Below are positions 1-11,972 of a stretch of 64,000 bases of DNA, in pieces; within the stretch, counting starts at the first letter, position 1, and each line of letters opens with the position of its first letter. Source of the DNA: Chiua virens (taxonomy: Eukaryota; Basidiomycota; Agaricomycetes; Boletales; Boletaceae); NCBI GenBank assembly GCA_019787685.1, contig JAHNUO010000003.1:434001-498000 (forward strand), given 5' to 3'. The notes beneath the pieces were generated by a model. The model did not search any database. It worked only from the letters and a program-made list of their open reading frames with translations, and was not told the DNA's origin. A program made the position numbers and the translations under genes.

Positions 1-28
1 TTCTTCGATTCTTCGGCCGATGGTTTAC

Positions 29-1938
29 CGCCCGCTGCAAGTGTCCGAAGAATGAATGCGTCCACGTCCGCCATCGTCATTTGTTCGGAAATCGTCTTCT
101 GAACCAGTAGTAACAAATAGCGCTGGCCAGCCTGAATTAGATTCTGGTACGCAGCCCGGTGTGATCAAGTCGTCCCCAATGTCCGAATTCAGAGAAGAAG
201 CAGACGTCGAAGTTTGTGGCATCGCCGAGAGGGAAGTACCCGCACTGTGTGATGTATCCTCGTCGTCACTAAATGCAACGCCGGAATCACGAGGCTTGTA
301 TTTTAATGGGAGCATATCCTTCTTCCCTTTTTGTGACCTAGGGGACGGCGTGCCCTCATTTACGTGGAACACTAATGACGTTTCCGGTGGGTCACACGGT
401 TCAAAGAACATGTCGTCTTCATCATCCACAACGTCGTGATTGCCGTGAGGCAATGACACTGGAGATGAGTCCGGGGATGGTATATTGAGAGTAGATCGCC
501 ATGGGAAGGCAGCTATCGCCTCGCCACCAGATCCTGCATAGCTGTGCCTGTTGGCCACTGACGTGACATGTAGCCTTGTGGATGCTGCGGTGGCATTTGA
601 CGATGTATGCGCACGAGTCTTGGTCGTGGTTTGAGGGATTGATGGTCCGAAGAAGAGTGACGCGGAACTGTTGCTCACGAGGCGCTTCATGGGCTGGCGA
701 GGAACGGTGTTGGACGCATTAGTCTGGAAGGACGGGGGTGGTCCACTACTGCCAGTAAGTCGTCTTCGTGGCACGGGGGAGTCGCACCCTGACTGGGGAG
801 GGACATCGAGAATCGACATCCGATTACGATGGGCCGATGGGAAGGCGACTGGCGGTAAGTTTGATGTAACCTTGGGACTGGATGTGTTAGGCTATAAGAG
901 ATGGATCTGAGTACAACGGACGATGAATCAAAGAGCACGCACATAAGATGAAGCAGATGGTGGTGTCCGATTTACGCTCTCAAGCAGCTCAAGTGATACG
1001 GGTCTCGAGCGAGCGCGTCTCTTCAAGATGTGGCCTCCAGGTGATATTGCCTCGGTAACCTCATCGAAAGTGCTGCCCTTCTGGGGTACGGGATTGATTG
1101 GGCGAGGTTTCCTGGGACTGCGTAAATGATTCTTGGATCGACGGGAGAAAAGAGGGAGTCTGTTCGAAAATGGTTTTCTGGGTGCCGCGTCATGACGTTC
1201 TTCCACCTCACCGGCCGAGTCGTCCTCGATGACGCCCCACTCCTCGTCGGAATTTTCCATATCGCGGATACGCAGACGTGTCATTGTCTCTGCCTGACCC
1301 TTTAGGTACGCGTCAGTTTCGGCCTTTGATTGAGGGGTACGAAGAGCGAAGCGAGGGGCGGGTAGCGGAGCAAGACGGTGAAAGGCGATTCCGGAAGCAG
1401 GATCTGCCTTTGCGGCGGATATGGACAAAGGGGTGGAGGCGCAGTGCCGTAGTGGGGTTGAGAAGCCACCCGATTGCGCTGATGATTTACGTTTGGTGCC
1501 CACGGCGGTGCGAACGGCTGCGGAAGTGGAGGCAACATCGGAATGGGTGTTGATCTGCCTTGACTTGAGCACGGATCGGGCCTGTGAACGGAATTCCTCT
1601 TTGAGGGGAGTTCTGAGAGGCTGTGAGGACGGGGCAGGGAAGAACGGGGACGTGGCGGTGGAGGTGGAGGAGGGGGAGAGAAAGAAGCTGCCCTCGTCGT
1701 CGTCGATTGATAGAGGTGGATCATGTACGCGGTTTGGGTATAGACGGTGCACTGGGGGAGGAGAATTGAAGGGAGACTGAAGAAAGATGTCGTCGTGGTC
1801 TAGATCGTTGAGTTGAGGTGGAGAAAAGACGGGCTTTCTTCTGAGCGGGGACGGGGAGAACATGGGTGACGTGTGGGCTGCACGGCAGCTTGTGTTACCG
1901 GGAGATAGGGATATGTACTGTGTTGGGTTTGCCAACAT
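29..1938 (-). CDS. Disordered Ser/Pro-rich protein, 5' part (continues past left edge)
   Basis: I do not recognise the protein. The first exon runs from the ATG at 1938 down to 943. A 51-nt intron (donor GTGCGT at 942, acceptor TAG at 892) then joins in phase to a second exon from 891 to about 29, where a GTAAAC donor suggests the gene continues off the left edge. The visible ~620 residues are low-complexity and rich in Ser, Pro and Arg. They hold several full CDK-type sites (SPLRR, TPLKE, TPLRH, SPRKP) and acidic patches such as DDEDD, and no folded domain is evident. This composition suits a phosphorylated regulatory protein, for example the N-terminal part of a cell-cycle regulator, but that is only inference. 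It is divergent from HEM2. Confidence 0.65.
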
Positions 1939-2443
1939 GGACGTTGGATAAGGTACGGAGACAAAGGGAGCAAAATGGTGTTTAAGAGTACGCGTGGGAC
2001 TGACTCAACAGTATCACGTGATCGTTCTATCTGACTCCGTGTCTCCCGTCAACGATACACGAGGTTATCAACCGTGTGCCTCGTCGTCACACCCACCGTT
2101 GTCATCATAAACCTGTGAGAACTCATCCAGTTGCTTTGTTGATTCCGTGGAGTACCAATGTTCAACTCTCTCCATTGTTCTTTCGGTGCCGCTAATTATT
2201 AGTATACGTACACAAAAATTAAATGCTGAAACCGAGCCCTTGGTCATGCCATAACGCCAGTTCCCCGTCGTCCCTAATGCTACTCCCAAACTCAGTGCAA
2301 TCATGACATGCGCTGACTTGTGACGAAACACGATTCTGTAGTGATCGCTGGAAAGTGCGAGGACCGAAACACGTCAGCGCTAAATGACAAGCGGACGCTG
2401 ATCGGGTCGATCCGTCTCACGCACTCGACCACCATCACCGCAC
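1939..2443. promoter_or_regulatory. Divergent promoter between disordered-protein gene and HEM2
   Basis: These 505 nt separate two genes transcribed outward. A TGACTCA element at 2001-2007 matches the Gcn4/AP-1 bZIP site. A palindromic TCACGTGA at 2014-2021 matches the E-box of bHLH or Cbf1-like factors. Both lie much nearer the minus-strand gene start (1938) than the HEM2 start (2444), so which gene they serve is not known. No clear TATA box was seen. Open frames here are short and look like chance. Confidence 0.45.
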
Positions 2444-3668
<1,225 letters not shown>

Positions 3669-3839
3669 ACTATAGATGTTCGAAGGGAAGTGCTTAGCCT
3701 CGGAGATACTTGGACGAGAAAATAAGGAAGCAAAATATTAGTGCAAACGTCCAAACAGGTCCAAATTGTGTACTACGAGTGTAAACCAAGACATTTCCGA
3801 TAAGATAACCACGTGGACTGCGACCAACAAGTCCTCACC

Positions 3840-4577
3840 ATGGCGAGCACCAGTCAACTTTGGGCCACCTACTCTCCTGATACCTGCATGTTCTGTCACC
3901 AATCCCTTCACATCACCACCGGTGACCCCGAACCCGACTCAGACACTGGACCGGAACGCGGTGTCGCAGAAACCGTCATCGACGACGTCGAGCTGTATTG
4001 TGGTTTACCCGGGTCAGGTCCAAGCGGCCACCATACCCATTGGACATGCCTGATCGACCACGCCAAACAAGCACGCTCTCGCGGCGTCATCCCCATCCCG
4101 ACGCCCGTCCCTCCAGGTGGCACCCCCACCTCCGCCATCACGTCCTGCGTCGTATGTGGCCAAAACGTCCTCGATGCATTCGGGAGGTTCATCGTCGACG
4201 TCCGGAACGAGGGGGGTGAGACAAGGGGGTTCGATTTTGGCGTGATTCCTCGTACGTAGGTCTCTTTGATGAGACGATGCGGATCGGTGATGCGTTTTCT
4301 GAATATCGGTGCCTGGCGCAACCTTGGCCGACCCACTCCCGTCGAATAGGAAGAAGAAGTACACCTAGACTCTCATCCGAATCAAGTACACGTTCGCGCA
4401 TTTCACGATCTGGTCGCAGCAGGCGACTACAACGGCACCATCGACTTGATCGCGGAGCACGACGTCGATGTCCACTGTCGGTATGGAAGCGACAGCTTGA
4501 CAGCGTTGCAAAAGGCCATGTTTAATGGTGACACAAGTGGGGTAGAATTTTTGCGGAGTTTAGGTGCCACAGTTTGA
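3840..4577 (+). CDS. Cys/His-rich protein with ankyrin-like C-terminus
   Basis: Function unknown. The first exon starts at ATG 3840 (MASTSQLWATY) and carries two CxxC pairs (CMFC, CVVC) and an HHTHWTC stretch, suggesting a small metal-binding module. A strong GTACGT donor at 4252 marks an intron, and the acceptor lies near 4347-4358. The exact junction is unresolved: a TAG acceptor gives the wrong frame, while an AAG a few bases later restores it. The last exon encodes helix-pair sequence of ankyrin type (VRAFHDLVAAGDYNGTIDLI, then ...LTALQKAMFNGD and FLRSLGA) ending at TGA 4577. Proteins combining such Cys motifs with ankyrin repeats occur in many Agaricomycetes, but I cannot name this one. 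Confidence 0.6.
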
Positions 4578-4756
4578 GAGTTGCCGGAATCTACTAGGAA
4601 GATTCGGTTCAGGTTTGGTAAGGAATCCATATGTACTACTACAGGCGCATTTGCATCGATCAGCCGGGCGGGACGGGAACGATAGGATTGGAGATGTACT
4701 TGTACTAAATTATCTGGATGGAAAGAGTGGTTCTCGATCGAGAGGCAAAAAGAGAG

Positions 4757-4841
4757 TCCTGCCTGCCTGGTTCGAACAGGCGACCTCAAGATGAATTTAC
4801 CCAGTTACAGTCTCGCGCTCTTCCAACTGAGCTAAGGCAGG
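4757..4841 (-). tRNA. tRNA-Tyr (GTA), 12-nt intron, copy 1
   Basis: The minus strand folds as a full cloverleaf: a 7-bp perfect acceptor stem (CCTGCCT/AGGCAGG), a D arm with GCTC/GAGC, an anticodon stem CGAGA/TCTTG with a G-T pair, and a perfect 5-bp T stem around TTCGAAC. The anticodon loop is CTGTAA-A with a 12-nt intron after position 37. C1-G72 and discriminator A73 match eukaryotic tRNA-Tyr identity. A run of five T just downstream on the minus strand fits Pol III termination. Length is 85 nt, or 73 nt when spliced. Confidence 0.95.
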
Positions 4842-6189
4842 ATCGGCGGATGCTGTAGTAGGTGAAATAAATACTCACATGTCGGGAAGGCATCGACAAC
4901 CTTCCCTTCTTCAAACTGGCTAAACGCTCTCACTGGCAGAGGCGTTATACACTCCAAGCGGAGTCTTCGCGCGATGCGGATTGAGGAAAGTCCTCCGCAA
5001 CTTCCTCGGAGTGTTCGTCCTCGGCGTACCCGATTCCCACCGAACGCCAACTCGTCGGCACTACCAAACGGCATACAATACTAGTAAATCCGAGAACACA
5101 CTTCGTCAGAAGAAGAACACCAGAACACACATAAAGGTTCCGTATCAATCAAAGAATCCGCGCATCGCGCTGATCGCCGCATCCGATCTGCTTATCAAAT
5201 CCGAACGTACTGATATCGGATCACCTTGGGCTTCTAGTCAAGTATTTAGGGGAACTGACTCAGGGCTGCTGGAGATTCATCATGATGATCAAGTAGGCAT
5301 CACTTTCACGGAACAAGTCTCTTCCGAGGGACTTCCAGATTGATGAGCAGATACTAGCTCGGAACTAGTATAGATCGTGCCGGCACCCAACTGTGAGCAG
5401 TTCACTGCCATTGCTACGGACGGTTTTTCTACTCGTCGCCCAGTCATGTTCCGACTCGTACGAAAACACGCACGCTCTCCAGCTCCGGAATTCAGAAAGC
5501 TGGATAACGGTCCAGAACCATATCGTCTTTGTCATCGTGCCAGTGGCACGCATCCCACTGTTCTCAGAGGTATTTCACGCCAGGAACCTGCAAGGACACG
5601 CGCACATATATCAAGGTTGCAAAACGGTACGTGCGTTCTTTGTTGTTGGTCCCGATCAGATTTGGTCTCGTACTAGTATCAAGTCAGGCTATAGTCGAAC
5701 TGGTTGCTTTGAGCGACGTAGCGCTGGCACGAATTTCATGGGCAGTCCAACGGGGTCACTACCATTGCACATTCGCCACCGTCCTTTTTTTTCATGGAAA
5801 CGTCTACCACCTCAATCTTTCATCTTTAAACTCACGTTCATATAGTCTACTGGCGAGATAGACGCCTACCAAGCGATCCGATGGGCCAAGACTTCGGCTA
5901 TTCTTATTGGTTCCCCGTTTTCACTCTTTCCATCTCCCCCCCACCGACCTTGTCGTTCCACCCTGTCCACCGAGTTTTTTGAGTACCATCTAGTTCGTCT
6001 ACCTTACGATACAGGGCACGTGAAACAATTCATGAGGAAGATGTGTAAACTGGCGGAGAATTGCCCAGCCGTGACCATCCACCAGCCACAGAGAAAGCGG
6101 CGCGAATGTCCTCGATGTCACAATTCAGTTTATCCGACAAGTTGCCGACTTGATCCCGATCGACTTGGCGAAGCAGGTGTTGGAAGGAA
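4842..6189. other. Intergenic, no convincing gene
   Basis: Only short overlapping open frames in all six frames, none with a recognisable motif or good splice-joined extension. The stretch lies between tRNA-Tyr copy 1 and the decayed RPP21 copy, so part of it may be eroded duplicate flank. Confidence 0.5.
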
Positions 6190-6420
6190 TCAATAGCATA
6201 TTGCTCCTCATCCAGATCTATTCATACTTACCTCTCACAACGATAACTTTTTGAGGCCCATGGCACCGAGGAAGGGAACCCTTTAACAAATCCTCCAGAA
6301 GCTCGAATGAAGAGGAGATGGCGCGTAGCGATCGTTGAGGAGTTATCGAGTTATTTCAAGTCGGAAGCGATGAAGAGACGATGAAGAATGTGTGCCTTGC
6401 CTCGCTGGCACCATAGATAT
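6190..6420 (+). pseudogene. Decayed copy of RPP21/Rpr2-type gene
   Basis: This stretch aligns by eye with 7750-8000 of the functional-looking copy: shared CCTCTCACAAC, then a block around AAATCCTCCAGAAGCTCGAA and on through GGCGCGTAG...GAGGAGTTATCGAG. Residues equivalent to EELSRSYVETMK survive only as EELSSYFKSEAMK, and frames are broken by indels and stops. The similarity extends past the splice donor into the intron, so the copy arose by DNA duplication rather than retroposition. Confidence 0.7.
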
Positions 6421-7434
6421 GAAGTATGTCTTGGACTTGGAACAACATAACCCGAGTCGCTGCGTACGGGATACGAACTGCCAGTAGGACATACTTGGTT
6501 AAAAGTTTCAGCCACGGTCTATGTTCTCCTTTGGGTCATCCGCGGTGGTCCATCAACGTTTCAACCTTCGAGTTAGAGAAAGGGAGAGGGATAACAGTAG
6601 CCACGAGATGGAAACCATGTGGGTACTCATGTTTTATCGTACCAGGCGTGCTAATACCTTTTCATAACTCGGAACGTGGGTCCTCCATCCGAACCAGTGC
6701 CGGGGCAGCGTGGCAGGGGTCGAGGCTTCGCCTCGCCTTCAGTGAGCTTGGCTGCACTTTGAATCCAACGTGAAGGTGCGTCAGAACTTATCGAGCGAAG
6801 ACGAGCGGCAATGTAGAACCAGGAGGCTCGAAGAAATAGCCCGAAGGACCCAACGGAAGGCGACTGATCCCCTTAAATAACTTATATTGAAAGAGACCGG
6901 CGGGCTGAACCAGGAGGCTCGAAGAAATAGCCCGAAGGACTCAACGATGATCGATGACCTCTGGCTATTCTTCAGTCTGAATGCCAGCCTCTGGATTCAC
7001 TGAATGATGAATCGGGTTTGGCGAGCACGCTCTTGTCGGCAGGGTGATCCGAGTTGGTACGGACTTAGCAAACAATCCATTTTAAAAGCCTTCAAGTGAA
7101 GCATGTGCTAGTGTGCCGGCTGGTCTTCCGACTCGGAACAGATGTGATAGGAATGCGGCTTTATAGGGCGCCAATCATAAGACCGGACACTGAGGCCTCC
7201 CAGTGAGAAACGGATATTTGGAAAGTCCGGGAATGTACTAATATACTCGGACACAAGCACTCGAATTCTTGACTACCTACAAGGCGAACAACCCTTGCAA
7301 CTGTTTGTTTCCAACCTCGTTGATCGACACATAAAGAACGTCAGGTTGACTCAACGGTTGAAGTGGTTCCCACAGCATGATTTTTGAGCCACATTTTGAG
7401 TGTCGGGAGCGAGAAAAGAAGGGGAAAAAAAAAA
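6421..7434. other. Intergenic, holds a 40-bp direct repeat pair
   Basis: No supported gene. A 40-bp sequence at 6816-6855 recurs at 6907-6946 with a single C/T difference (period 91 bp). The rest shows only short chance frames. Confidence 0.5.
6816..6946. repeat. 40-bp direct repeat pair
   Basis: Two copies (6816-6855 and 6907-6946) beginning GAACCAGGAGGCTCGAAGAA differ at one base. The 51 nt between them are unrelated. They could mark a small local duplication within the tRNA-Tyr/RPP21 duplicated segment. Confidence 0.85.
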
Positions 7435-7519
7435 TCCGACCTGCCTGGTTCGAACAGGCGACCTCAAGATGAAACTTATCCATTACAGTCTCGCGCTCTT
7501 CCAACTGAGCTAAGGTCGG
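7435..7519 (-). tRNA. tRNA-Tyr (GTA), 12-nt intron, copy 2
   Basis: Same cloverleaf as copy 1 on the minus strand: acceptor stem CCGACCT/AGGTCGG, identical D, anticodon and T arms, anticodon GTA, 12-nt intron, discriminator A. Acceptor stem and intron differ from copy 1 by compensated changes, so both probably make functional tRNA. A long T run on the minus strand (A run at 7425-7434 on plus) is a strong Pol III terminator. Confidence 0.96.
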
Positions 7520-7648
7520 TCGTTGTAGGTCGTGCGTGCTTACCCTCATGACAAAATCAGGGTCCGAAACACTCTTTCCCAGACAGGTTCGCCTGATAAT
7601 CAATTCAAGGTTACCTGGTTTTGGATTCACGTATTCGATCGTCAAGAC

Positions 7649-8526
7649 ATGGGTAAGAACAAGGGCAAGAACAAGGACGAGATACCTAATCCAACCACCG
7701 TGGACGAATCGCGATATCCTCCAACGCCTCAACTTTCTCTACCAGGCGAGCGTCCTCCTGAACGGCCTTGCACCTTCTCGCTCTACCTCTCACAACAATG
7801 ACCCGTCGAGGCCCTCGGTGATATCCACTAAAACAGTCCCTGGCATCGAGGAAGAGAATTCTCCATTAGATCCTCCAAAGGCTCGAAAGAAGAGGAGACG
7901 GCGCGTAGTGAGCGTCGAGGAGTTGTCGAGAAGTTATGTGGAGACGATGAAGAGTGTAGGCCAAAAGACGAATGTCAGAATGTGCGTGTGCTTTCTTGCC
8001 TTACTGACACTTTCCATGTCTATGCTGTTGCTCGTGCTTCTTAGCCGCTTGCGTCGTCACTCATCGCATTGTATAGGGACCCATCTGTCAAGCGTTGCAT
8101 ATGCAAACGCTGCAGCGCTCCTTTGATACCCGGAATTTCCGCTACCGTTCGTGTCAAGGGTGAGTACCAGTAGCCCTAGTGGCTGAACACAGCAAACGGG
8201 AACGTTTTACCGACACCTTTGGAACAGACTCGTCCTCACATGGACATCTCATCTCCTACCAATGTCATCGTTGTCAAACAGAGCGTCGCATCCCCGCTCC
8301 TCCTCTGCTACACGGCGATCCGCAGTCACGCGAGGATACGATAGAAGAAATTCAGTCGACGGAAGCACCGACCACGTTCATATCAATGCCTACTGGAAGC
8401 TCGGTCCACCCCGAACAACGAAAGAAAAAGAAAAAGGGACCCCAGCCTCGCTTGCCTCCACATTTCGCTCGTGACGTTGGACACGTTGTGTTTCGTGGAA
8501 ATGAGAGGCTCGATACTACTTCGTAG
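7649..8526 (+). CDS. RNase P/MRP protein subunit, Rpr2/RPP21 family (one frameshift)
   Basis: Small zinc-ribbon subunit that supports cleavage of the pre-tRNA 5' leader by nuclear RNase P. The start ATG 7649 gives MGKNKGKNKDEIPNP, followed by the family helix NRDILQRLNFLYQASVLL in the +1 frame: one extra G near 7703 separates them with no room for an intron. ELSRSYVETMKSVGQK follows, then a 95-nt intron (7982-8076), an exon with CICKRC and PLIPGISATVRV, a 68-nt intron (8160-8227) and a last exon with the second cysteine pair (QCHRCQTERRIP) ending at TAG 8526. The two CxxC pairs form the zinc site. The frameshift is probably a sequence error, since both sides are well conserved. It lies 130 nt from a divergently oriented tRNA-Tyr gene. 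Confidence 0.85.
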
Positions 8527-8841
8527 GTTTCTTGAATCCGATCCGATGCTTCTGGGAGTCACGTCACATACGCGGCGGCGAAGGGCAGAGCAGGCTACCC
8601 ATGAAACGTGAGTTATGATATGGTCCCTACCAGTAGGTATCACAAGGAAGTGAAGGAAGATAGTTTGGAATGAAGCATTACGCAAAGAGAGATGTGTGCA
8701 CCCAGCAGAAGGCCCAAATCCGAAATTCTACATTAAATATAGTAATAGAGATAGAGCCAAAGTCAAGAGAAGATGTGGTGTGTTCGTGACCATGGCACCA
8801 GCGCCAGACCCAGGGTGAATTGTCGGGCTATCACCGAGATA
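8527..8841. other. Intergenic between convergent genes
   Basis: About 315 nt between the RPP21 stop and the stop of the minus-strand GH45-like gene. No feature seen. Confidence 0.5.
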
Positions 8842-9788
8842 TCAGTAAGAGACTTTGACACGAAGGTAACAAACGAACGATAATCCTGCATTATCGGAAT
8901 AAGAGGGGCACACACCGTCGGATGATTCCTGTAGGCGTCACAGATGAGTTTTAGACCAGGTAATCTAAAATGAAATCAATAATACCGTCGGGTCGTTCGG
9001 ACAACAAGAGGTGTAGCCCAAATCTGCAACGCTTCCAAGAGCAGATTGGTTTTGGTATCCTTCCCACTCCTGGCACGAGACACTCTGGTAACTGATATTC
9101 CAGACACCAAAATCCTGATAATATTTCATTCGTTATCACTTCTCCACGCTGTACTTTCAAACTTACAGTAAAGCCTAAGCGAGAATGTGTTTAGCCATCA
9201 ACAACACGTGGCCTAGCGACTAGCAACGGCATACCATAGAGAGCAGCATCGGATGGGAAGAAGCTATTCGGGATTGAAGTGGACGGCCAGGCAAGATCGA
9301 AGTTGAGGTACGCCCCTCCGCTAAGTAATCAGTTGTCATTTTCATACCACCCTAAATACAACGCCGTTCACTCACGCATTGGGGCCAGACGTCGTAGCAT
9401 TACACCACCCCTTCGAAGAAAGCGGACAGAGGTCAGAGATTTTGACAACAACCGAGTTGGTTGAATTGGGATAGAAGGGTGGGTTCGCCGTGAAAGCATC
9501 CAAGAGGGTGAGATTAAAACACTGGCCGCATGCGGGGCCATATGAAGTGCTACTCCCATACGCCATTTGGCTCAAAGCGGCAGTAGGATAGTATGTGCTG
9601 TTCGGGGTACACCCGCAAGCGGCGATGAACCCAAGAGGAAGTGTGTAATGCGTCATGGTTGCATGTCCACTGGGTGGGTATTGGATCCATGCCGAGGCTT
9701 GAATTGCAGGGAGAAAAGACAGGAAGACGAAAAAAGAGAGAATCCGCGAGCATTGATATATACTCGGGAGGTATAGGGTGTGTGACAT
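8842..9788 (-). CDS. Secreted GH45/expansin-like double-psi beta-barrel protein
   Basis: Predicted secreted cell-wall-active protein of the RlpA-like barrel superfamily (GH45 endoglucanases, expansins, loosenins). Exons on minus: 9376-9788, 9235-9320, 9167-9174, 8986-9114, 8842-8928, giving about 240 aa in one frame. The third exon is only 8 nt. A signal peptide (ILSFFVFLSFLPAIQA) opens the protein, followed by THYTLPLGFIAACGC, ALSQMAYGSS, CGQCFNL, the hallmark VVVKISDLCP, then GGAYLNFDLAWP and DFGVWNISYQSVSC and a CPSYSD tail. NxT/S sites suggest glycosylation. Whether it hydrolyses cellulose or only loosens walls cannot be told from sequence. The last exon (after CPSYSDNAGLS) is the least certain part. 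Confidence 0.85.
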
Positions 9789-10394
9789 TTTTTCTACTTA
9801 GTGAATCAGGTAGACATATGGCCCGTCTGTGGATGTCGAGGAAGAACGGCTCAGCGAAGAAACGCACATATGACGGGATAAATTTAGACCAAAGATGATT
9901 GAAGCCACCACGTGGCATTACGTCACCTCTGAATCGAAACTGTGGCAACATTTGATGGACACATGATGTGCTGTCTACTAGTACAATGTTACTACGCTCG
10001 AGCGAAAGAATATTACTCCTTGACCAGCTTTAGAACCGACCGTCAATTCAAGCTTGCAGGGCAACTACTTGTCAAAAAAACTTCGGTGAGCGCTCAGCGC
10101 TCAGCCGTGGGAGCACTCAGTCAATCTTTAGCTTGCGCGCTGGGACGTTCCCATCATCTTGCTTATGCTATTTTTGTCACCTTTTGTCAGCGAATGCAGA
10201 TAATACTAGAAGGCCACTGTAAAATCACCTTGATCCTGCAAATCATGCTGACGAACCAATGTTACTACAGAGTAAGCTGCATCAGAGGCTTTGTCACTGC
10301 GTACACTCATGCAGCAGCTGTCTCCAAGTATAAAATCCATCGAGGATGAGCTGGAACTCCACAGAAGTTCGAACCACAGCAACGACTAACCCCA
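9789..10394. promoter_or_regulatory. Divergent intergenic region with TATA box for MDR gene
   Basis: About 600 nt between two outward genes. A TATAAAA at 10329-10335 lies 60 nt upstream of the MDR start codon (10395), a usual distance in fungi. No other site was recognised, and the open frames here look random. Confidence 0.55.
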
Positions 10395-11972
10395 ATGGCC
10401 CCTGTCATCAACAACCGCATCCTTCTGAAGGAATTCCCGACAGGTAAACGTGAGCTAATAGGTCAGGAAAGGCATGTCTAACGAGGCCGCGCTGCATTGC
10501 CTTTAGGTCTACCTGTCCCCGGCCAGACAACGGTGTTCGACTCTAGTCAAACGATTGATCCGGATAACGTTCCTTTGAACGGAGGTGTCTTACTTAAGAC
10601 CCTTGTTTTATCCTTGGAGCCCTATGTATTCGCCAGGATGAAACCCTTCATGCCCGTGAGCTTGTCTTCATGTCATTTTCAAAGACCATACTACTTAATT
10701 CTTTCTGCATGCTGCACAGAATAGACATCGGATCGGAGAACCGTAAGAAATTTTTCTTGAATGAAAGTATCAGCCAACTGACCTAGCGTCGTTGTCTACA
10801 GGCTTGAAGCTTATGGAATCGGAGTCGTGCTGCGTTCTGAGAACTCGGCCTTTCAAGTCGGAGATCACTTGCATGGATTATACCGTGAGTGTGAATGATG
10901 ACCGCGTGTTGCTCGAATTACGGCAATTTTTCTCTGTAGCATTTCGGGAATACTTGGTGCAACACGAGCCGTCCTTCACAAAGGTACACAACGAGTACAA
11001 CCTCCCATGGACTGTCTTTCTGGGAGTAGCTGGATTGCCTGGTGAGTTGTTGACGCCGCAGTTATTTTCAAACATGTCTTGATGATATATAAAAGGCAAG
11101 ACCGCATACTTTGGTTGGAAGGAGTACTCACGTGCGAAGAAGGTGGGATTGTTCAGAACATTTTCCGAGTTCACAACACGCTTATCTTGCGTTCGTACAG
11201 GGAGAAGTAGCATTTGTTACCAGCGGTGCTGGTGCCGTGGGCTCGTAAGCTCTCCATACCGAGACCACGGGTGCGGACACTGACGGAACCATATCAGCTT
11301 CGTGATTCAGCTTGCGAAGCAGGATGGGATGAAGGTCATTGCATCCGCTGGATCGGACGACAAAGTCCAATTTCTAAGGGAGCTAGGTGCCGATGTGGCT
11401 TTCAACTACAAGACTACGAAGATGTCCGAGATCCTGCAAAAAGAAGGTCCCATTGATGTGTAAGCCACCCCCCTGAAAATGTTGTGGTGGATTCTGATAG
11501 CAGGCGTAGCTACTGGGATAACGTCGGCGGTGAAAGTCTAGAAGCTGTGCTGGATGTGGCTGCAACTCACGCTCGAATCATTGTTAGTTTTTTCTCATCG
11601 TGTTAAATTATCGTGTGCTCATATCTTGTAGGTGTGTGGGATGATTTCTGCATATGGGGGCTCAGCCAAACCGATTTCGGTAAGTACTCGTTCAGTGGTA
11701 ACATACGAGGGGTAACTGAAGAGCTTTGAACATCACAGAACTTGGTCAATGTGATTCCAAAGCAAATATCAATTAATGGATTCGTTGTCGATTTCCTCTC
11801 TGCAAAGTATCTGGAAACTTTCCAACAAGAAGTCCCTGCCCAAGTTGCATCGAAACAGTTGATACACAGGGAGGTCATCACGAGAGGGCTTGAAAATGCC
11901 GATGTGGCATTTGATGATTTCCTCAAGGGTCTATTTATTGGAAAGAGTGTAGTTGTACTTGCGGACGAGTGA
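10395..11972 (+). CDS. NADP-dependent MDR oxidoreductase, zinc-free (leukotriene/prostaglandin-reductase type)
   Basis: Medium-chain dehydrogenase/reductase of the group that reduces activated double bonds of enones. The ATG at 10395 begins MAPVINNRILLKEFP; a 63-nt intron (10444-10506) follows, and there are about nine introns in all. Visible landmarks are LVLSLEPYVFARMK, GIGVVLRSENSAFQVGD, FLGVAGLPGKTAYFG, the NADP-binding turn SGAGAVGS, then ADVAFNYKT, DVYWDNVGGESLE and RIIVCGMISAYGG, ending VVVLADE-stop at 11972. The structural and catalytic zinc cysteines of alcohol dehydrogenases are absent. Length is about 345 aa, normal for the family. The substrate is unknown; in fungi such enzymes detoxify reactive aldehydes or enones or act in secondary metabolism. 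Confidence 0.9.

Noticed and set aside
10365..10378. GTTCGAAC element resembling a tRNA B box
   Set aside because: No cloverleaf around it; it lies in the 5' leader of the MDR gene.
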